This document shows positions 15,977 through 23,869 of a stretch of DNA of 36,438 bases, one piece after another; within the stretch, counting starts at the first letter, position 1, and each line of letters starts with the position of its first letter. Position numbers and translations under genes: made by a program. The notes under the pieces were generated by a model. That model saw nothing but the letters and a program-made list of their open reading frames with translations, ran no database searches and was not told where the DNA came from. Source of the stretch: an uncultured Caldilineales bacterium (GTDB lineage Bacteria; Chloroflexota; Anaerolineae; JAAEKA01); NCBI GenBank assembly GCA_937907455.1, contig CALESQ010000085.1:1-36438 (forward strand). Direction: 5' to 3'.

Positions 15977-16573
15977 TCACCGCTCAAATTCCCTGCCCCT
16001 CAACCTTACGCGCTTCGCCATCAGAATATCCGGCTTGCCGGGGCCGTTGGCATCGGGGATGACACCCACCACAACAAAGCCTTGCTTCTGATAAAACTCA
16101 AAGGGATGGCGACGCAGATTGACAACGTGCGCCAACTGCGCGGCTACATTCGGATAAAGGTCACGTCCGGCCAGGCTGGTCATGCCGTCCTCGTCATCGC
16201 TACCGAGGTACAGAGTGATGCCGCCGCGCGCAGCCACCTGCTCTTCCAGGTCGCACACCAGGGCACTGCCAACGCCACGGCCCTGCTGATCGGGCCGCAC
16301 TGCCAGCGGATGCAGTTCCCAGGCATTGCCATCATACTCAGGCCGAGCAGCAACCCAGCCCAGCAGACTGCCATCATCATCCAGCGCGGCGCGAGCGATT
16401 ATCTCAGGCTCCAGAGCTTCGGACACTTCTGCCAGCGCCGCGTCCAGATCGGGCCAGGCATTCGGCCAATGCTCGGCAAAAGCACTTAGCAACACCTGTG
16501 CTGCCTGATGAACAAGCAACGTGTTGGCGGCGGAAAAATCCACAATCTGCATGACATCCCTCACCGGGGTCAT
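15977..16573 (-). CDS. GNAT acetyltransferase, AAC(6')-like
   Basis: A 198-residue GNAT protein. The acetyl-CoA binding motif A is visible as LAVRPDQQGRGVGSALV (about residues 90-106), followed by LYLGSDDEDGMTSL and the C-terminal HPFEFYQKQGFVVVGVIPDANG segment with GKPDILMAKR. The second half resembles chromosomal aminoglycoside 6'-N-acetyltransferases and related uncharacterised GNATs. Aminoglycoside resistance is possible but not established. The start is three bases after the DinB-protein stop codon, so the two are probably translated from one message. Confidence 0.85.
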   Translation of the reverse strand: MTPVRDVMQIVDFSAANTLLVHQAAQVLLSAFAEHWPNAWPDLDAALAEVSEALEPEIIARAALDDDGSLLGWVAARPEYDGNAWELHPLAVRPDQQGRGVGSALVCDLEEQVAARGGITLYLGSDDEDGMTSLAGRDLYPNVAAQLAHVVNLRRHPFEFYQKQGFVVVGVIPDANGPGKPDILMAKRVRLRGREFER

Positions 16574-16576
16574 GGA

Positions 16577-17554
16577 CTAACGGCGGCGCTTGCGGTTACG
16601 GCTGGAGCCGTGCAGCTTCTGCACATCTACGCGATGGGTGGCGTTATGTTGTGCCATCTCATACAAAAAGCTTACCAATGCCATGCGTTCGCCCCAGGGA
16701 GCCGAGCCAAGCGTAGCCAATTCCTGATCGCCCAACGTATCGAACAGATGAAGCAACTTGCGGTTGTTCACCAGCAAGCCCTCGGCCAGCTCATCTACAG
16801 TCATTTCCGCACGGGCAGCCACCTCGGTTTCATTCCATTCATCGTCGTAAAGCGCATCTTGCTGCCAGGGTCGTTCATCGCTCCAGTGTTCCACGGTACG
16901 CAGAATTTCCTCGTCCCAGCTCAGCAAATGTGCCATCACCTCGCGCACCGTCCAATAGCCACACACCTCAGTGGTGGTCATCTGTTGCTCGAACAAACCG
17001 TTAAGCGCGTTCATAAAACGACTGCGCTCGTTGCTGATAGCCAAACGAAAGTCCAGGCGATGCAACAAGCCAAGCGCGGCACGGCGCTGCCAGATGTCGG
17101 CAGCATGATGATAGTCGTGTTCGACCAGATCGGCCAGCACATCAGCGACACTCTTGCTGACACCGGTGCTGCGCACTGAAAAGCCGGCATACAGGTCCTG
17201 GTTGTGCATCACCCGCGTGTAGCGCAGTACCTGCCGCCGCGCGCCGTCCATCTCATCAATCACATCGTTGAACAGAAAGTCGCGCCGTCGGCGTACCGCG
17301 GCCCGGTTAAACTCGCGTTCGTTGATGGGATCGGGGAAATGAGGATCGCCCTCTTGTGCCAAATGCTGTGCCGCGGCCAGCACAGTACACTCGCGCGCGG
17401 TGACATGGCTGATGATATCGCGAATGCACCAGCCGTCCTCTTCGGCGCTGGTCAGCACCTCCGACTCGTTCAAATACAACAGCGAGCGCATAAGTTCCTG
17501 CCGCGCGTGATCCAAAGAGACAAAAAGATGTTGGCGATTGGTCGGTTCGTTCAT
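16577..17554 (-). CDS. Protein with two tandem DinB/YfiT-like four-helix domains
   Basis: The start at 17554 is five bases after the fdhD stop codon; the longer reading overlaps fdhD and is rejected. The 325-residue protein holds two DinB-like domains. The first starts near residue 10 (ARQELMRSLLYLNESEV, then GWCIRDIISHVTARE) and contains HDYHHAADI near residue 148. The second starts near residue 178 (RFMNALNGLFEQQMTTTEV, then GYWTVREVMAHLLSWDEE) and ends with AQHNATHRVDVQKL. Each has the three-histidine layout that binds metal in bacillithiol- and mycothiol-dependent DinB enzymes (His in the W-x-x-R-x-x-x-x-H segment and a late H-x-x-H). The C-terminus is a short Arg/Lys tail. Substrate unknown. 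Confidence 0.82.
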   Translation of the reverse strand: MNEPTNRQHLFVSLDHARQELMRSLLYLNESEVLTSAEEDGWCIRDIISHVTARECTVLAAAQHLAQEGDPHFPDPINEREFNRAAVRRRRDFLFNDVIDEMDGARRQVLRYTRVMHNQDLYAGFSVRSTGVSKSVADVLADLVEHDYHHAADIWQRRAALGLLHRLDFRLAISNERSRFMNALNGLFEQQMTTTEVCGYWTVREVMAHLLSWDEEILRTVEHWSDERPWQQDALYDDEWNETEVAARAEMTVDELAEGLLVNNRKLLHLFDTLGDQELATLGSAPWGERMALVSFLYEMAQHNATHRVDVQKLHGSSRNRKRRR

Positions 17555-17559
17555 AAGGA

Positions 17560-18348
17560 TTACACACTCGCAGACAAAATGCGCCACGCATTGGCGTAGC
17601 AGTTGAAATTCGAGCCGCGCACATAGCCAATAAGCGAAATGCGCCATTCTTCAGCCAGGCGCACGCTCAGGCTGGTGGGCGAGGTGTGGCTGATCACCAC
17701 CGGCACGCCCATCTTGGCAGCTTTGTTAAGCATTTCCGAGCTGATGCGACCAGTAGCCAGCAGCAGATGGTCGCGGGGGTCGACGTCATGCTGGAGACAA
17801 TAGCCCCACAGCCGATCAATGGTGTTATGACGGCCCACATCCTCGGCGACAGCCACCAGCCGCTGCCCGTCGCTCAATGCCGAGGTATGCACGCCGCGCG
17901 TGCTGTGATAAAGCGTGGCCGCTGCCATCAACTGCTGCATTGCCGTCAACACCTGTGCCGGTTCAATCTGCAACGATGAAGCCAGCGGCGCCACGCGGCT
18001 GCTCAGGTCATCAAAGGTTAAACCACCACCACAGCCCGACGTGAGGATCGGCCGGCCTGTTGGCAGGGGGGCGGCAGCATCACGCAACCACACATCCACA
18101 CACGTCAGGCTGGGACAGGGCTGAATCAGCCGCACATCACTGCGCTGCCGGATGATCCCTTCAGAGCGCAGCAGACCCAGGGCCAGCAGTTCCAGCTCGT
18201 GCGGCGTACACATCAGCGCGGCCCATTCCTGGCCGTTGATGTGAAGGCGCACCAGCCCTTCAGCAATAATCACGCCTTCCACCGGCGTGAACGCACCGTT
18301 GGCCCAATGGCTGTAGCGCCAGGGAAATGCGCCGGACATGGCAGGCAT
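17560..18348 (-). CDS. fdhD: Formate dehydrogenase accessory sulfurtransferase FdhD
   Basis: FdhD passes sulfur from a cysteine desulfurase to the molybdenum or tungsten bis-MGD cofactor of formate dehydrogenases. The protein has 262 residues from ATG 18348, which overlaps the upstream stop codon as TGATG; a GTG one codon earlier is also open. Family marks are the ELELLALGLLRSEGII region, TSGCGGGLTF near residues 103-112, DVGRHNTIDRLWGY, LLATGRISSEMLNKAAKMG and SHTSPTSLSVRLAEE. The sulfur-carrying loop here has one Cys (about residue 106) in GCGGG rather than the C-x-x-C of E. coli FdhD. No formate dehydrogenase subunit is in the window. Confidence 0.93.
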   Translation of the reverse strand: MPAMSGAFPWRYSHWANGAFTPVEGVIIAEGLVRLHINGQEWAALMCTPHELELLALGLLRSEGIIRQRSDVRLIQPCPSLTCVDVWLRDAAAPLPTGRPILTSGCGGGLTFDDLSSRVAPLASSLQIEPAQVLTAMQQLMAAATLYHSTRGVHTSALSDGQRLVAVAEDVGRHNTIDRLWGYCLQHDVDPRDHLLLATGRISSEMLNKAAKMGVPVVISHTSPTSLSVRLAEEWRISLIGYVRGSNFNCYANAWRILSASV

Positions 18349-18659
18349 CACCAGGTGCGCTGAAGCTGTTGCAGCGCCAGACGCAACACACGCTCCACGG
18401 CAAAAACCAGGCAGGCCAGCGCACTGCCGCCAAACAGCGCCATGCTCAACATAGCGCCCAGATCGCTGCGGTCGTTGGCACGCGGGGCATCAAAAAGCCC
18501 TGCCCACGGCGCAGATACCGCCGCGCCGGGATCAAGCTGCCAGATAGCAAACAAGGCCGCGGCGATGTTGGCAAGCACCAATGCAGCCAGCAGCGCGGCA
18601 ACGATAAAAGCCAGGCCGATCAGCCGCGTACGCGAGGAAGTCTGAGAGGCGGTTTGCAT
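18348..18659 (-). CDS. Small two-helix membrane protein translationally coupled to fdhD
   Basis: A 103-residue protein with two hydrophobic helices (about residues 13-37 and 68-88) and a basic C-terminus. I do not recognise the family. ATG 18659 follows AGGAAGG at a spacing of about five bases. The stop codon shares one base with the fdhD start (TGATG), so the two should be translated together. The gene lies 28 bases after the homocysteine methyltransferase gene. The location suggests a membrane partner in formate dehydrogenase or one-carbon metabolism; this is inference only. Confidence 0.72.
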   Translation of the reverse strand: MQTASQTSSRTRLIGLAFIVAALLAALVLANIAAALFAIWQLDPGAAVSAPWAGLFDAPRANDRSDLGAMLSMALFGGSALACLVFAVERVLRLALQQLQRTW

Positions 18660-18687
18660 GAGAGCCTTCCTGTGAAAAGCCGTCCGG

Positions 18688-19680
18688 TCAGTCGGCGGCC
18701 TGAGCGCGGGCCGCGCGACGCGCCTCGCGGCGATCTGTCGCGGCGGTGGCGGGTTTGGGGGCAGCGGTGACAAAGTCGGGAGCATAATCGGCAAGCGCCG
18801 GGCCATCCATGGCTCCGCGCATCGCGGCCAAATGCTCCGGCGTGCTGCCGCAGCAGGCACCGATCACCTGCACACCCAGGGCGCGCATCCGCTGGGTATA
18901 GCCAGCCATCACCGGCGGCGTGCCGTCGTAGGAAATTTCACCTTCGTGCCAGTGCGGCAGGCCCGCGTTGGATTGCGCCATCAGCACCACGCCTGCGGGG
19001 CGCGCCTGGGCCATCTCCCACATCACCCGTTCGGTTTCTGCCGGGCCGTTGCCGCAGTTGGCACCGATCACCTGCACTCCCCAGCCGGCCAGGGTTTGCA
19101 CCGCCTGCGCAGGTGACACACCCATCATGGTGCGGAAGTTGGTATCAAAGGTCATGGTCACTACCACCGGCAAATCGCTGCCCTCACGCGCGCCCTCTAC
19201 CGCGGCCTGCACTTCATCGAGCGAACTCATGGTCTCGATCAGCACAAAATCGGCGCCGCCTGCGGCCAGACCGACGGCCTGCTCAGCAAAGGCTGCGCGC
19301 GCCTCGGCCTGAGTGAGCGGCCCCAGCGGCTCCAGCAGCTCACCGGTGGGGCCTATTGAGCCAGCCACCAGCCGCGTATCACCGGCCACCTCACGCGCCA
19401 ACGCCGCGGCCGCGTAGTTCAGCTCAAAAACACGGTGCTGCAACTGGTGCAGCTTGAGCCGGTAGCTTGTGCCGCCGAAGCTGTTGCTGGTGATGATGTC
19501 GCTGCCTGCATCGGCATACGCCTGATAGATGCCACGCACCACGTCCGGGTGGGTTACGTTCCACAACTCCGGTGCGCCGCCATCGGTCAGGCCGGCTTGT
19601 TGCAGCATCGTGCCCATGGCGCCATCACCCAGCAGCAGGCCCTTGCTTTCAAGCTGTTCAAAAAGTCGGTTTGATTTCAT
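18688..19680 (-). CDS. Homocysteine S-methyltransferase domain protein (MetH N-terminal/BHMT type)
   Basis: A 330-residue stand-alone homocysteine-binding methyltransferase. The TIM barrel opens with LLLGDGAMGTMLQ and has SNSFGG, GSIGPTG and FVLIETMSSLDE. The three zinc-ligand cysteines are at C209 (GANCG) and C276-C277 (GACCG), matching the MetH/BHMT pattern. It should transfer a methyl group to homocysteine to form methionine, probably from the corrinoid protein encoded next to it. There is no folate-binding domain here or in the window. The start at 19680 is abutted by a CT-rich tandem repeat rather than a Shine-Dalgarno sequence. The C-terminal 35 residues are Ala/Arg-rich and disordered-looking. 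Confidence 0.9.
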   Translation of the reverse strand: MKSNRLFEQLESKGLLLGDGAMGTMLQQAGLTDGGAPELWNVTHPDVVRGIYQAYADAGSDIITSNSFGGTSYRLKLHQLQHRVFELNYAAAALAREVAGDTRLVAGSIGPTGELLEPLGPLTQAEARAAFAEQAVGLAAGGADFVLIETMSSLDEVQAAVEGAREGSDLPVVVTMTFDTNFRTMMGVSPAQAVQTLAGWGVQVIGANCGNGPAETERVMWEMAQARPAGVVLMAQSNAGLPHWHEGEISYDGTPPVMAGYTQRMRALGVQVIGACCGSTPEHLAAMRGAMDGPALADYAPDFVTAAPKPATAATDRREARRAARAQAAD

Positions 19681-19683
19681 AGA

Positions 19684-19733
19684 GAATAGTGAGATAGTGC
19701 GGAAGTGAGAATAGTGAGATAGTGCGGAAGTGA
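19684..19733 (-). repeat. Two exact 25-base copies of a CT-rich word upstream of the homocysteine methyltransferase start
   Basis: Positions 19684-19708 and 19709-19733 are identical. Read in the direction of the gene they consist of CTCACTTCC, GCACTATCTCACTATT and similar words, the same vocabulary as the tract at 8708-8784. The repeat stops four bases before the ATG at 19680. No Shine-Dalgarno sequence is present. Confidence 0.92.
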
Positions 19734-19776
19734 GATGGTGACAGCCGGTTGCAAGCTTTCTGTGCCTCAACCTTGT

Positions 19777-20517
19777 CTACTTGTCTACCCGCTTTTGGCG
19801 TACTTCTCTACCCGCCTCCGGCGTACTTCTCTCTTTCCTGATCGCTATCAGGGTTTTGGCGGCTTCCACGGCCACGGCGGCGTCATCGCAATAGCGATCA
19901 GCGCCGATGTCCTCGGCAAAAGCCTCGGTGACAGGTGCGCCACCCACAAGGACGATGGTGCGTTCACGCAGCCCTTCCTCGGCCAGGCGCTGGATCACCG
20001 TGCGCATATAGGGCATGGTGGTGGTGAGCAGCGCGGACATGCCCAGAATGTCGGCATTATGCTCGCGCAGCGCCGCAATGAACTTGTCGGCATCCACATT
20101 GATACCCAGGTTGATCACCTCGAAGCCTGCGCCTTCCAGCATCATACCCACCAGGTTCTTGCCAATGTCGTGAATATCGCCCTTGACCGTGCCGATTACC
20201 ACAGTGCCCTGGCGCTCCACATCTTTGGCGTCGGTGAGCAGCGGACGCAGCACTTCCATAGCACCTTTCATGGCTTTGGCCGCCAGCAAAACCTCGGGCA
20301 CAAACAAAATGCCATCGCGGAAGTCCTCACCCACAATCTCCATGCCGGCCACAAGACCGTATTGCAGGATGGCGGCCGGGCCCTGAGCATGCGCGTCCAG
20401 CGCTTCGCCGGTGGCAGCTATCACCTCGTCCTTCAGGCCGTCGTAAAGATCGTCCTGCATGGTTATGTAAAATTCCTGCAAATTCTGCGGAAGCAAGTCA
20501 AACAATTTATCGGACAT
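19777..20517 (-). CDS. Corrinoid (cobalamin-binding) methyltransferase protein
   Basis: A 246-residue corrinoid protein of the MtbC/MttC/MetH-cobalamin-domain type. Residues about 25-100 form the helical cap domain (ALDAHAQGPAAILQYGLVAGM, then LFVPEVLLAAKAMKGAME). The Rossmann-like B12 domain follows, with the lower-ligand motif D-I-H-D-I-G at 114-119 (His116), MSALLTTTM near 160 and LVGGAPVT near 190. It carries a methyl group on cobalt between a donor and the neighbouring homocysteine methyltransferase, and the RACo-like protein upstream should reactivate it. The last 18 residues or so are encoded by a 23-base tandem repeat and are unlikely to be part of the fold. Confidence 0.92.
   Translation of the reverse strand: MSDKLFDLLPQNLQEFYITMQDDLYDGLKDEVIAATGEALDAHAQGPAAILQYGLVAGMEIVGEDFRDGILFVPEVLLAAKAMKGAMEVLRPLLTDAKDVERQGTVVIGTVKGDIHDIGKNLVGMMLEGAGFEVINLGINVDADKFIAALREHNADILGMSALLTTTMPYMRTVIQRLAEEGLRERTIVLVGGAPVTEAFAEDIGADRYCDDAAVAVEAAKTLIAIRKERSTPEAGREVRQKRVDK
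19784..19829. repeat. Two 23-base tandem units forming the 3' end of the corrinoid gene
   Basis: Units at 19784-19806 and 19807-19829 share TCTACCCGC, then TTTTGG or CTCCGG, then CGTACTTC. A related partial word (TTGTCTAC) precedes the first and another (TCTCTTTCC) follows the second. Because 23 is not a multiple of three, the copies are read in different frames, and the encoded tail of the corrinoid protein is not itself repetitive. The gene's stop codon lies at 19777, so the repeat is translated. Confidence 0.85.
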
Positions 20518-20541
20518 ACCTAAAATCCTGTTGTTGGTCGG

Positions 20542-22680
20542 CTAGAATCGTTCTCGCCGGGCCAGCCGCTCGGCGCGGCGGCGAGCGCGCGGGTCGCTAT
20601 TGGTTTCAATTTCGGGCGACTCCTGTATGATACGCTCTTTGGCCGCAGATGCCAAGATTGGCGCGAGATGCGGAAATGGGTCACGGGCGTGAGGCAGTGC
20701 CAGCGCCGCCACGAATTCATCCTGAAAATGCGGGTCAGTGGCGGTTTGCACATGCTGCACCTGCGCAGCAATCTGCTCGGCTTCGGCGCGTTTGGCGCAG
20801 TCAAGCAACATCAGCAGCGCACCATCGCCCGCGGCGTTACCCACCGATAGCACCTGCTCCAGCGCGCAGTCGGGGATCAGCCCCAGCAGCATGGCATAGA
20901 GCGGGTCAATGTACGAACCGAACGCGCCCGCCAGCACAATGCGATCCACCGTCTCCACGCCATAGTGACGCATCAGCAGCCGCGCCCCGGCATAGAGCGC
21001 TGCTTTGGCAAGCTGAATGGCGCGTACATCATCAGCATGGATAGCCACCGCGCGGCCGGTGCTGGTTTCGTGAGGCCAGGCCAGCACAAAATAGCCCTTG
21101 CTGCCCTCGAAGCCCAGCCGTGGCGTGGGGGCTGAGGCCACAAAGCGGCCAGAGCTATCCAGCAAGCCGGCTTTGAACAATTCAGCCACCGCTTCGATAA
21201 TACCCGACCCGCAGATACCGGCGGCCTGCTGCAGGCGACGCGGGCGACGGGGCAGATGCGTTGGCTCTGCCAAAGCAGGATCATCGTTTGTGGAGTTGAC
21301 CCACGCTTCGCTGCCGATCAGCTTCCAACGCACGGCCAGCGTGGCCGGATCAATGCGCAAGCGCTCGATGGCCCCGGCTGCGGCCCGCATACCGTGGCGG
21401 ATCTGTGCGCCCTCGAAAGCCGGGCCGGTGGGCGACGAGGCGGAAAGCAGGCGCTGGCCGTTGCCCAGCACCAACTCGCCGTTGGTGCCCACATCAATCA
21501 GCAGGGTAATATCGTGACGCGTGTGCAGGGTTTCGGCCACCAGCGCAGCCACATTATCCGCCCCCACATAGCCAGCCTCTACCGGCGGCACGTGCAAATA
21601 GGTGCCGCGACCCACAGCCAACGCCAGATCGCGCGCCTTCATGTCCAACGGCTCTTTGAGCGCCGGAGCAAAAGGCGCACCACCCAGCTCGCGCGGGTCA
21701 ATTCCCAGCAACAGGTGGTGCATGATGGTGTTGCCCACGATCACCAGATCGGCCACATCTGCCGAGGTGATGCCCGCAGCCGCGGCGGCCGCGGCGATCA
21801 ACCCGTTCAGCGCGGCGATCAGCGCCTGATGCAGCGTAGCCAGGCCGCCAGCGTTTTCCATTATGTAGGAAACGCGCGCCAGCAGATCTTCGCCGTAGCT
21901 GATTTGCGGGTTCATGCAGCTTTCGCTGGCTACCACCGCGCCAGTGCGCAGATCGGCCAGGTGCGCCACCACGGTGGTGGTGCCCACATCTACAGCAATG
22001 CCGTACAGGGTTTCGTGATAGCCCGGGCGAATAGCGATCACTTCATGATCGTGCCACAGGGTCAGGGTAACGCCGTGACGCAGTTCATCGCCCTGGCGCA
22101 GGCGTCCCGCGGCCAGCGCGGGCTGCAAAGCGGGCAACAATACGGCATCCAGGCGCAAGGCAGCGCGAGGCAGAGCAAAGCGCGCGGCCAGCTCATCAGC
22201 CAGGCGCGCCCAATCACTGCGCTCATCCTCCAGGCTGGCCGGAGGCAACTCGACATAGCATAGCCGCACCGCCGGGGCCAGTTCAACCGGACGCGCGCCA
22301 GCGGCTTTGCGCACTACCTGACGCTGACCGCGACTCTCCTCTGGCACAGTAACCACCAGATTACCTTGCACCTCGGCGGCACAGCTCATGCGACAGCCGG
22401 GCAGCAGCCCCTTTTCCTCACGATAGCGGATTTCACGCTCGCCTGCGGCATTGACATGCTCTGCCGCAGAGTGGATGCCGTAGCGAGCGAAGTGGCCCTC
22501 CTCGATGCGCACCTGGCATTTGGAGCAGGTTTGTCGTCCGCCGCAAAGCGATTCGATGGCAACTCCCAGTTGACGGGCGGCCTCCAGCACGGTGGTGCCC
22601 GCGGCAATATCGCCCTGCCGGCCTGCCGGCTGGAAAATCACACGAAAATGGGGAGTAGCCGCAGAAAAAGTGTCGCTCAC
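20542..22680 (-). CDS. RACo-type reductive activator of corrinoid protein (ferredoxin + ASKHA ATPase)
   Basis: Proteins of this family use ATP hydrolysis to reduce inactive Co(II) corrinoids back to Co(I). The 712-residue reading starts at GTG 22680, the only sensible in-frame start after the upstream gene. Residues about 10-105 form a [2Fe-2S] ferredoxin with C46, C52, C55 and a late Cys (C96 or C100). A linker follows, then the ASKHA ATPase: GIAVDVGTTTVVAHLADLRTG near 245, VIVGNTIMHHLLLG, LLIDVGTNGELVLGNG, ASSPTGPAFEG and the late LAGAFGSYIDP. It lies 24 bases upstream of the corrinoid gene and so is its probable partner. The basic C-terminal tail (RARRRAERLARRERF) is odd for the family. 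Confidence 0.92.
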   Translation of the reverse strand: MSDTFSAATPHFRVIFQPAGRQGDIAAGTTVLEAARQLGVAIESLCGGRQTCSKCQVRIEEGHFARYGIHSAAEHVNAAGEREIRYREEKGLLPGCRMSCAAEVQGNLVVTVPEESRGQRQVVRKAAGARPVELAPAVRLCYVELPPASLEDERSDWARLADELAARFALPRAALRLDAVLLPALQPALAAGRLRQGDELRHGVTLTLWHDHEVIAIRPGYHETLYGIAVDVGTTTVVAHLADLRTGAVVASESCMNPQISYGEDLLARVSYIMENAGGLATLHQALIAALNGLIAAAAAAAGITSADVADLVIVGNTIMHHLLLGIDPRELGGAPFAPALKEPLDMKARDLALAVGRGTYLHVPPVEAGYVGADNVAALVAETLHTRHDITLLIDVGTNGELVLGNGQRLLSASSPTGPAFEGAQIRHGMRAAAGAIERLRIDPATLAVRWKLIGSEAWVNSTNDDPALAEPTHLPRRPRRLQQAAGICGSGIIEAVAELFKAGLLDSSGRFVASAPTPRLGFEGSKGYFVLAWPHETSTGRAVAIHADDVRAIQLAKAALYAGARLLMRHYGVETVDRIVLAGAFGSYIDPLYAMLLGLIPDCALEQVLSVGNAAGDGALLMLLDCAKRAEAEQIAAQVQHVQTATDPHFQDEFVAALALPHARDPFPHLAPILASAAKERIIQESPEIETNSDPRARRRAERLARRERF

Positions 22681-22762
22681 AGTGCATCCAGGCCCGATAC
22701 AATCTTCGGCGCAAGCCGATGCGCCATTGTATCCGCGGGCATGGGGTGTGTCAAATGGTGCG

Positions 22763-23866
22763 TCATAGCGCCAGCCAGCGCAGGCGCGCGGCGGCAAGCT
22801 GCTGCGGTAGCGGCTGTACTCCCAGCCCGGGCCGGTCAGGCACGGTGATGGTGGAATCGGGGTTGAGGGTAAAGTCAGGTGCGGCGATGTCTTGCTGAAA
22901 ATAGCGGGCCGAGGCTGAAATATCACCGGGCAGGGTGAAACCAGGCAGACCGGCCAGCGCCACATTGCCGGCGCGGCCTATGTTGGTCTCCAGCATACCG
23001 CCACACCACACCGGCACCTCATGACTCAGACAGAGATCGTGGATTTCTTTTGCCGCGGTCAGACCACCCACCCGCCCCGGTTTGATGCTGATCACGCGGC
23101 AAGCGCCAATTGCCAGCGCCCAGCGCGCTTGCTGTGGCGACTGAATGCTTTCGTCCAGACAGAGGGGAGTACGCAGTTGACGCTGCAAAGCCGCGTGTTC
23201 CACGATGTCATCGTGGTGTAACGGCTGTTCGATCAGCAGCAGGTCAAAGGCGTCCAGCTTACGCAGATGGGCGGCATCGGCCAGGGTGTAGGCCGAGTTG
23301 GCATCCACCTGCAAAGCCAGGTCGGGCCAGCGTTGGCGCAGTGCGGCTACGGGCTGCATATCCCAACCGGGCTTGATCTTGAGCTTGATGCGGCGATAGC
23401 CCGCGGCTACATACGCTTCGGCCTGAGCCAGCAGGGCATCAAGGCTGGCGGCAATGCCCAGGCTGACGCCCACGGGTACGGCGGGTTGTACACTGCCCAG
23501 CATGGCAGCCAACGATTGGCCGCGCGCCTGGCCGAACCAATCCCACGCCGCGGCCTCCAGGCTGGCTCGGGCCATGGGATGGCCGCGCACCGCGGCGAAA
23601 GCAGCGGCCACCTGCTCAGGCTGGCTGATCTCCATATCCAGCAAACGCGGGGCCAGGAAATCAGCCAGCAAATGCCAGGCAGTGCCCACGGTTTCGCTGG
23701 TATACCACGGCGCGCTGAAGGCCACACATTCGCCCCAGCCGGTGAGCCCCTGGCTTTGCAGCGCCACGAGGATGGCCGGACGCACGGTTTCGCGGCCCTG
23801 GCTGTTCTCAAAGGGGGTGCGCAGGGGCAGCTCGATGTGATGCAGCTCGATGCGTTCGATGCGCAT
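22763..23866 (-). CDS. menC: o-Succinylbenzoate synthase / N-succinylamino acid racemase (enolase superfamily)
   Basis: A 367-residue enolase-superfamily enzyme of the OSBS/NSAR group. The catalytic lysine motif K-L-K-I-K is near residue 160, metal ligands are in VDANSAY, LLIEQPL and LDES, and the second catalytic Lys is in ISIKPGRVGG. The WCGGMLETNIGRAGN segment is typical of this group. OSBS makes o-succinylbenzoate in menaquinone synthesis; many homologues instead racemise N-succinyl amino acids. No other men gene is nearby and the gene starts three bases after an aldo/keto reductase, so the racemase role is quite possible. The start 23866 gives the normal N-terminus (MRIERIELHHIELPL). Confidence 0.85.
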   Translation of the reverse strand: MRIERIELHHIELPLRTPFENSQGRETVRPAILVALQSQGLTGWGECVAFSAPWYTSETVGTAWHLLADFLAPRLLDMEISQPEQVAAAFAAVRGHPMARASLEAAAWDWFGQARGQSLAAMLGSVQPAVPVGVSLGIAASLDALLAQAEAYVAAGYRRIKLKIKPGWDMQPVAALRQRWPDLALQVDANSAYTLADAAHLRKLDAFDLLLIEQPLHHDDIVEHAALQRQLRTPLCLDESIQSPQQARWALAIGACRVISIKPGRVGGLTAAKEIHDLCLSHEVPVWCGGMLETNIGRAGNVALAGLPGFTLPGDISASARYFQQDIAAPDFTLNPDSTITVPDRPGLGVQPLPQQLAAARLRWLAL

Positions 23867-23869
23867 GGC

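Noticed and set aside
21256..22263. A 335-codon plus-strand frame opposite the corrinoid activator, and a 356-codon one at 4469-5539 opposite ftsH
   Set aside because: Both are shadows of strongly conserved genes on the other strand, rich in Gln, His and Arg from reversed codons, with no recognisable family.
22681..22762. A cobalamin or SAM riboswitch before the corrinoid gene set
   Set aside because: The gap is 82 bases, too short for a cobalamin riboswitch, and no conserved core of either class was seen.
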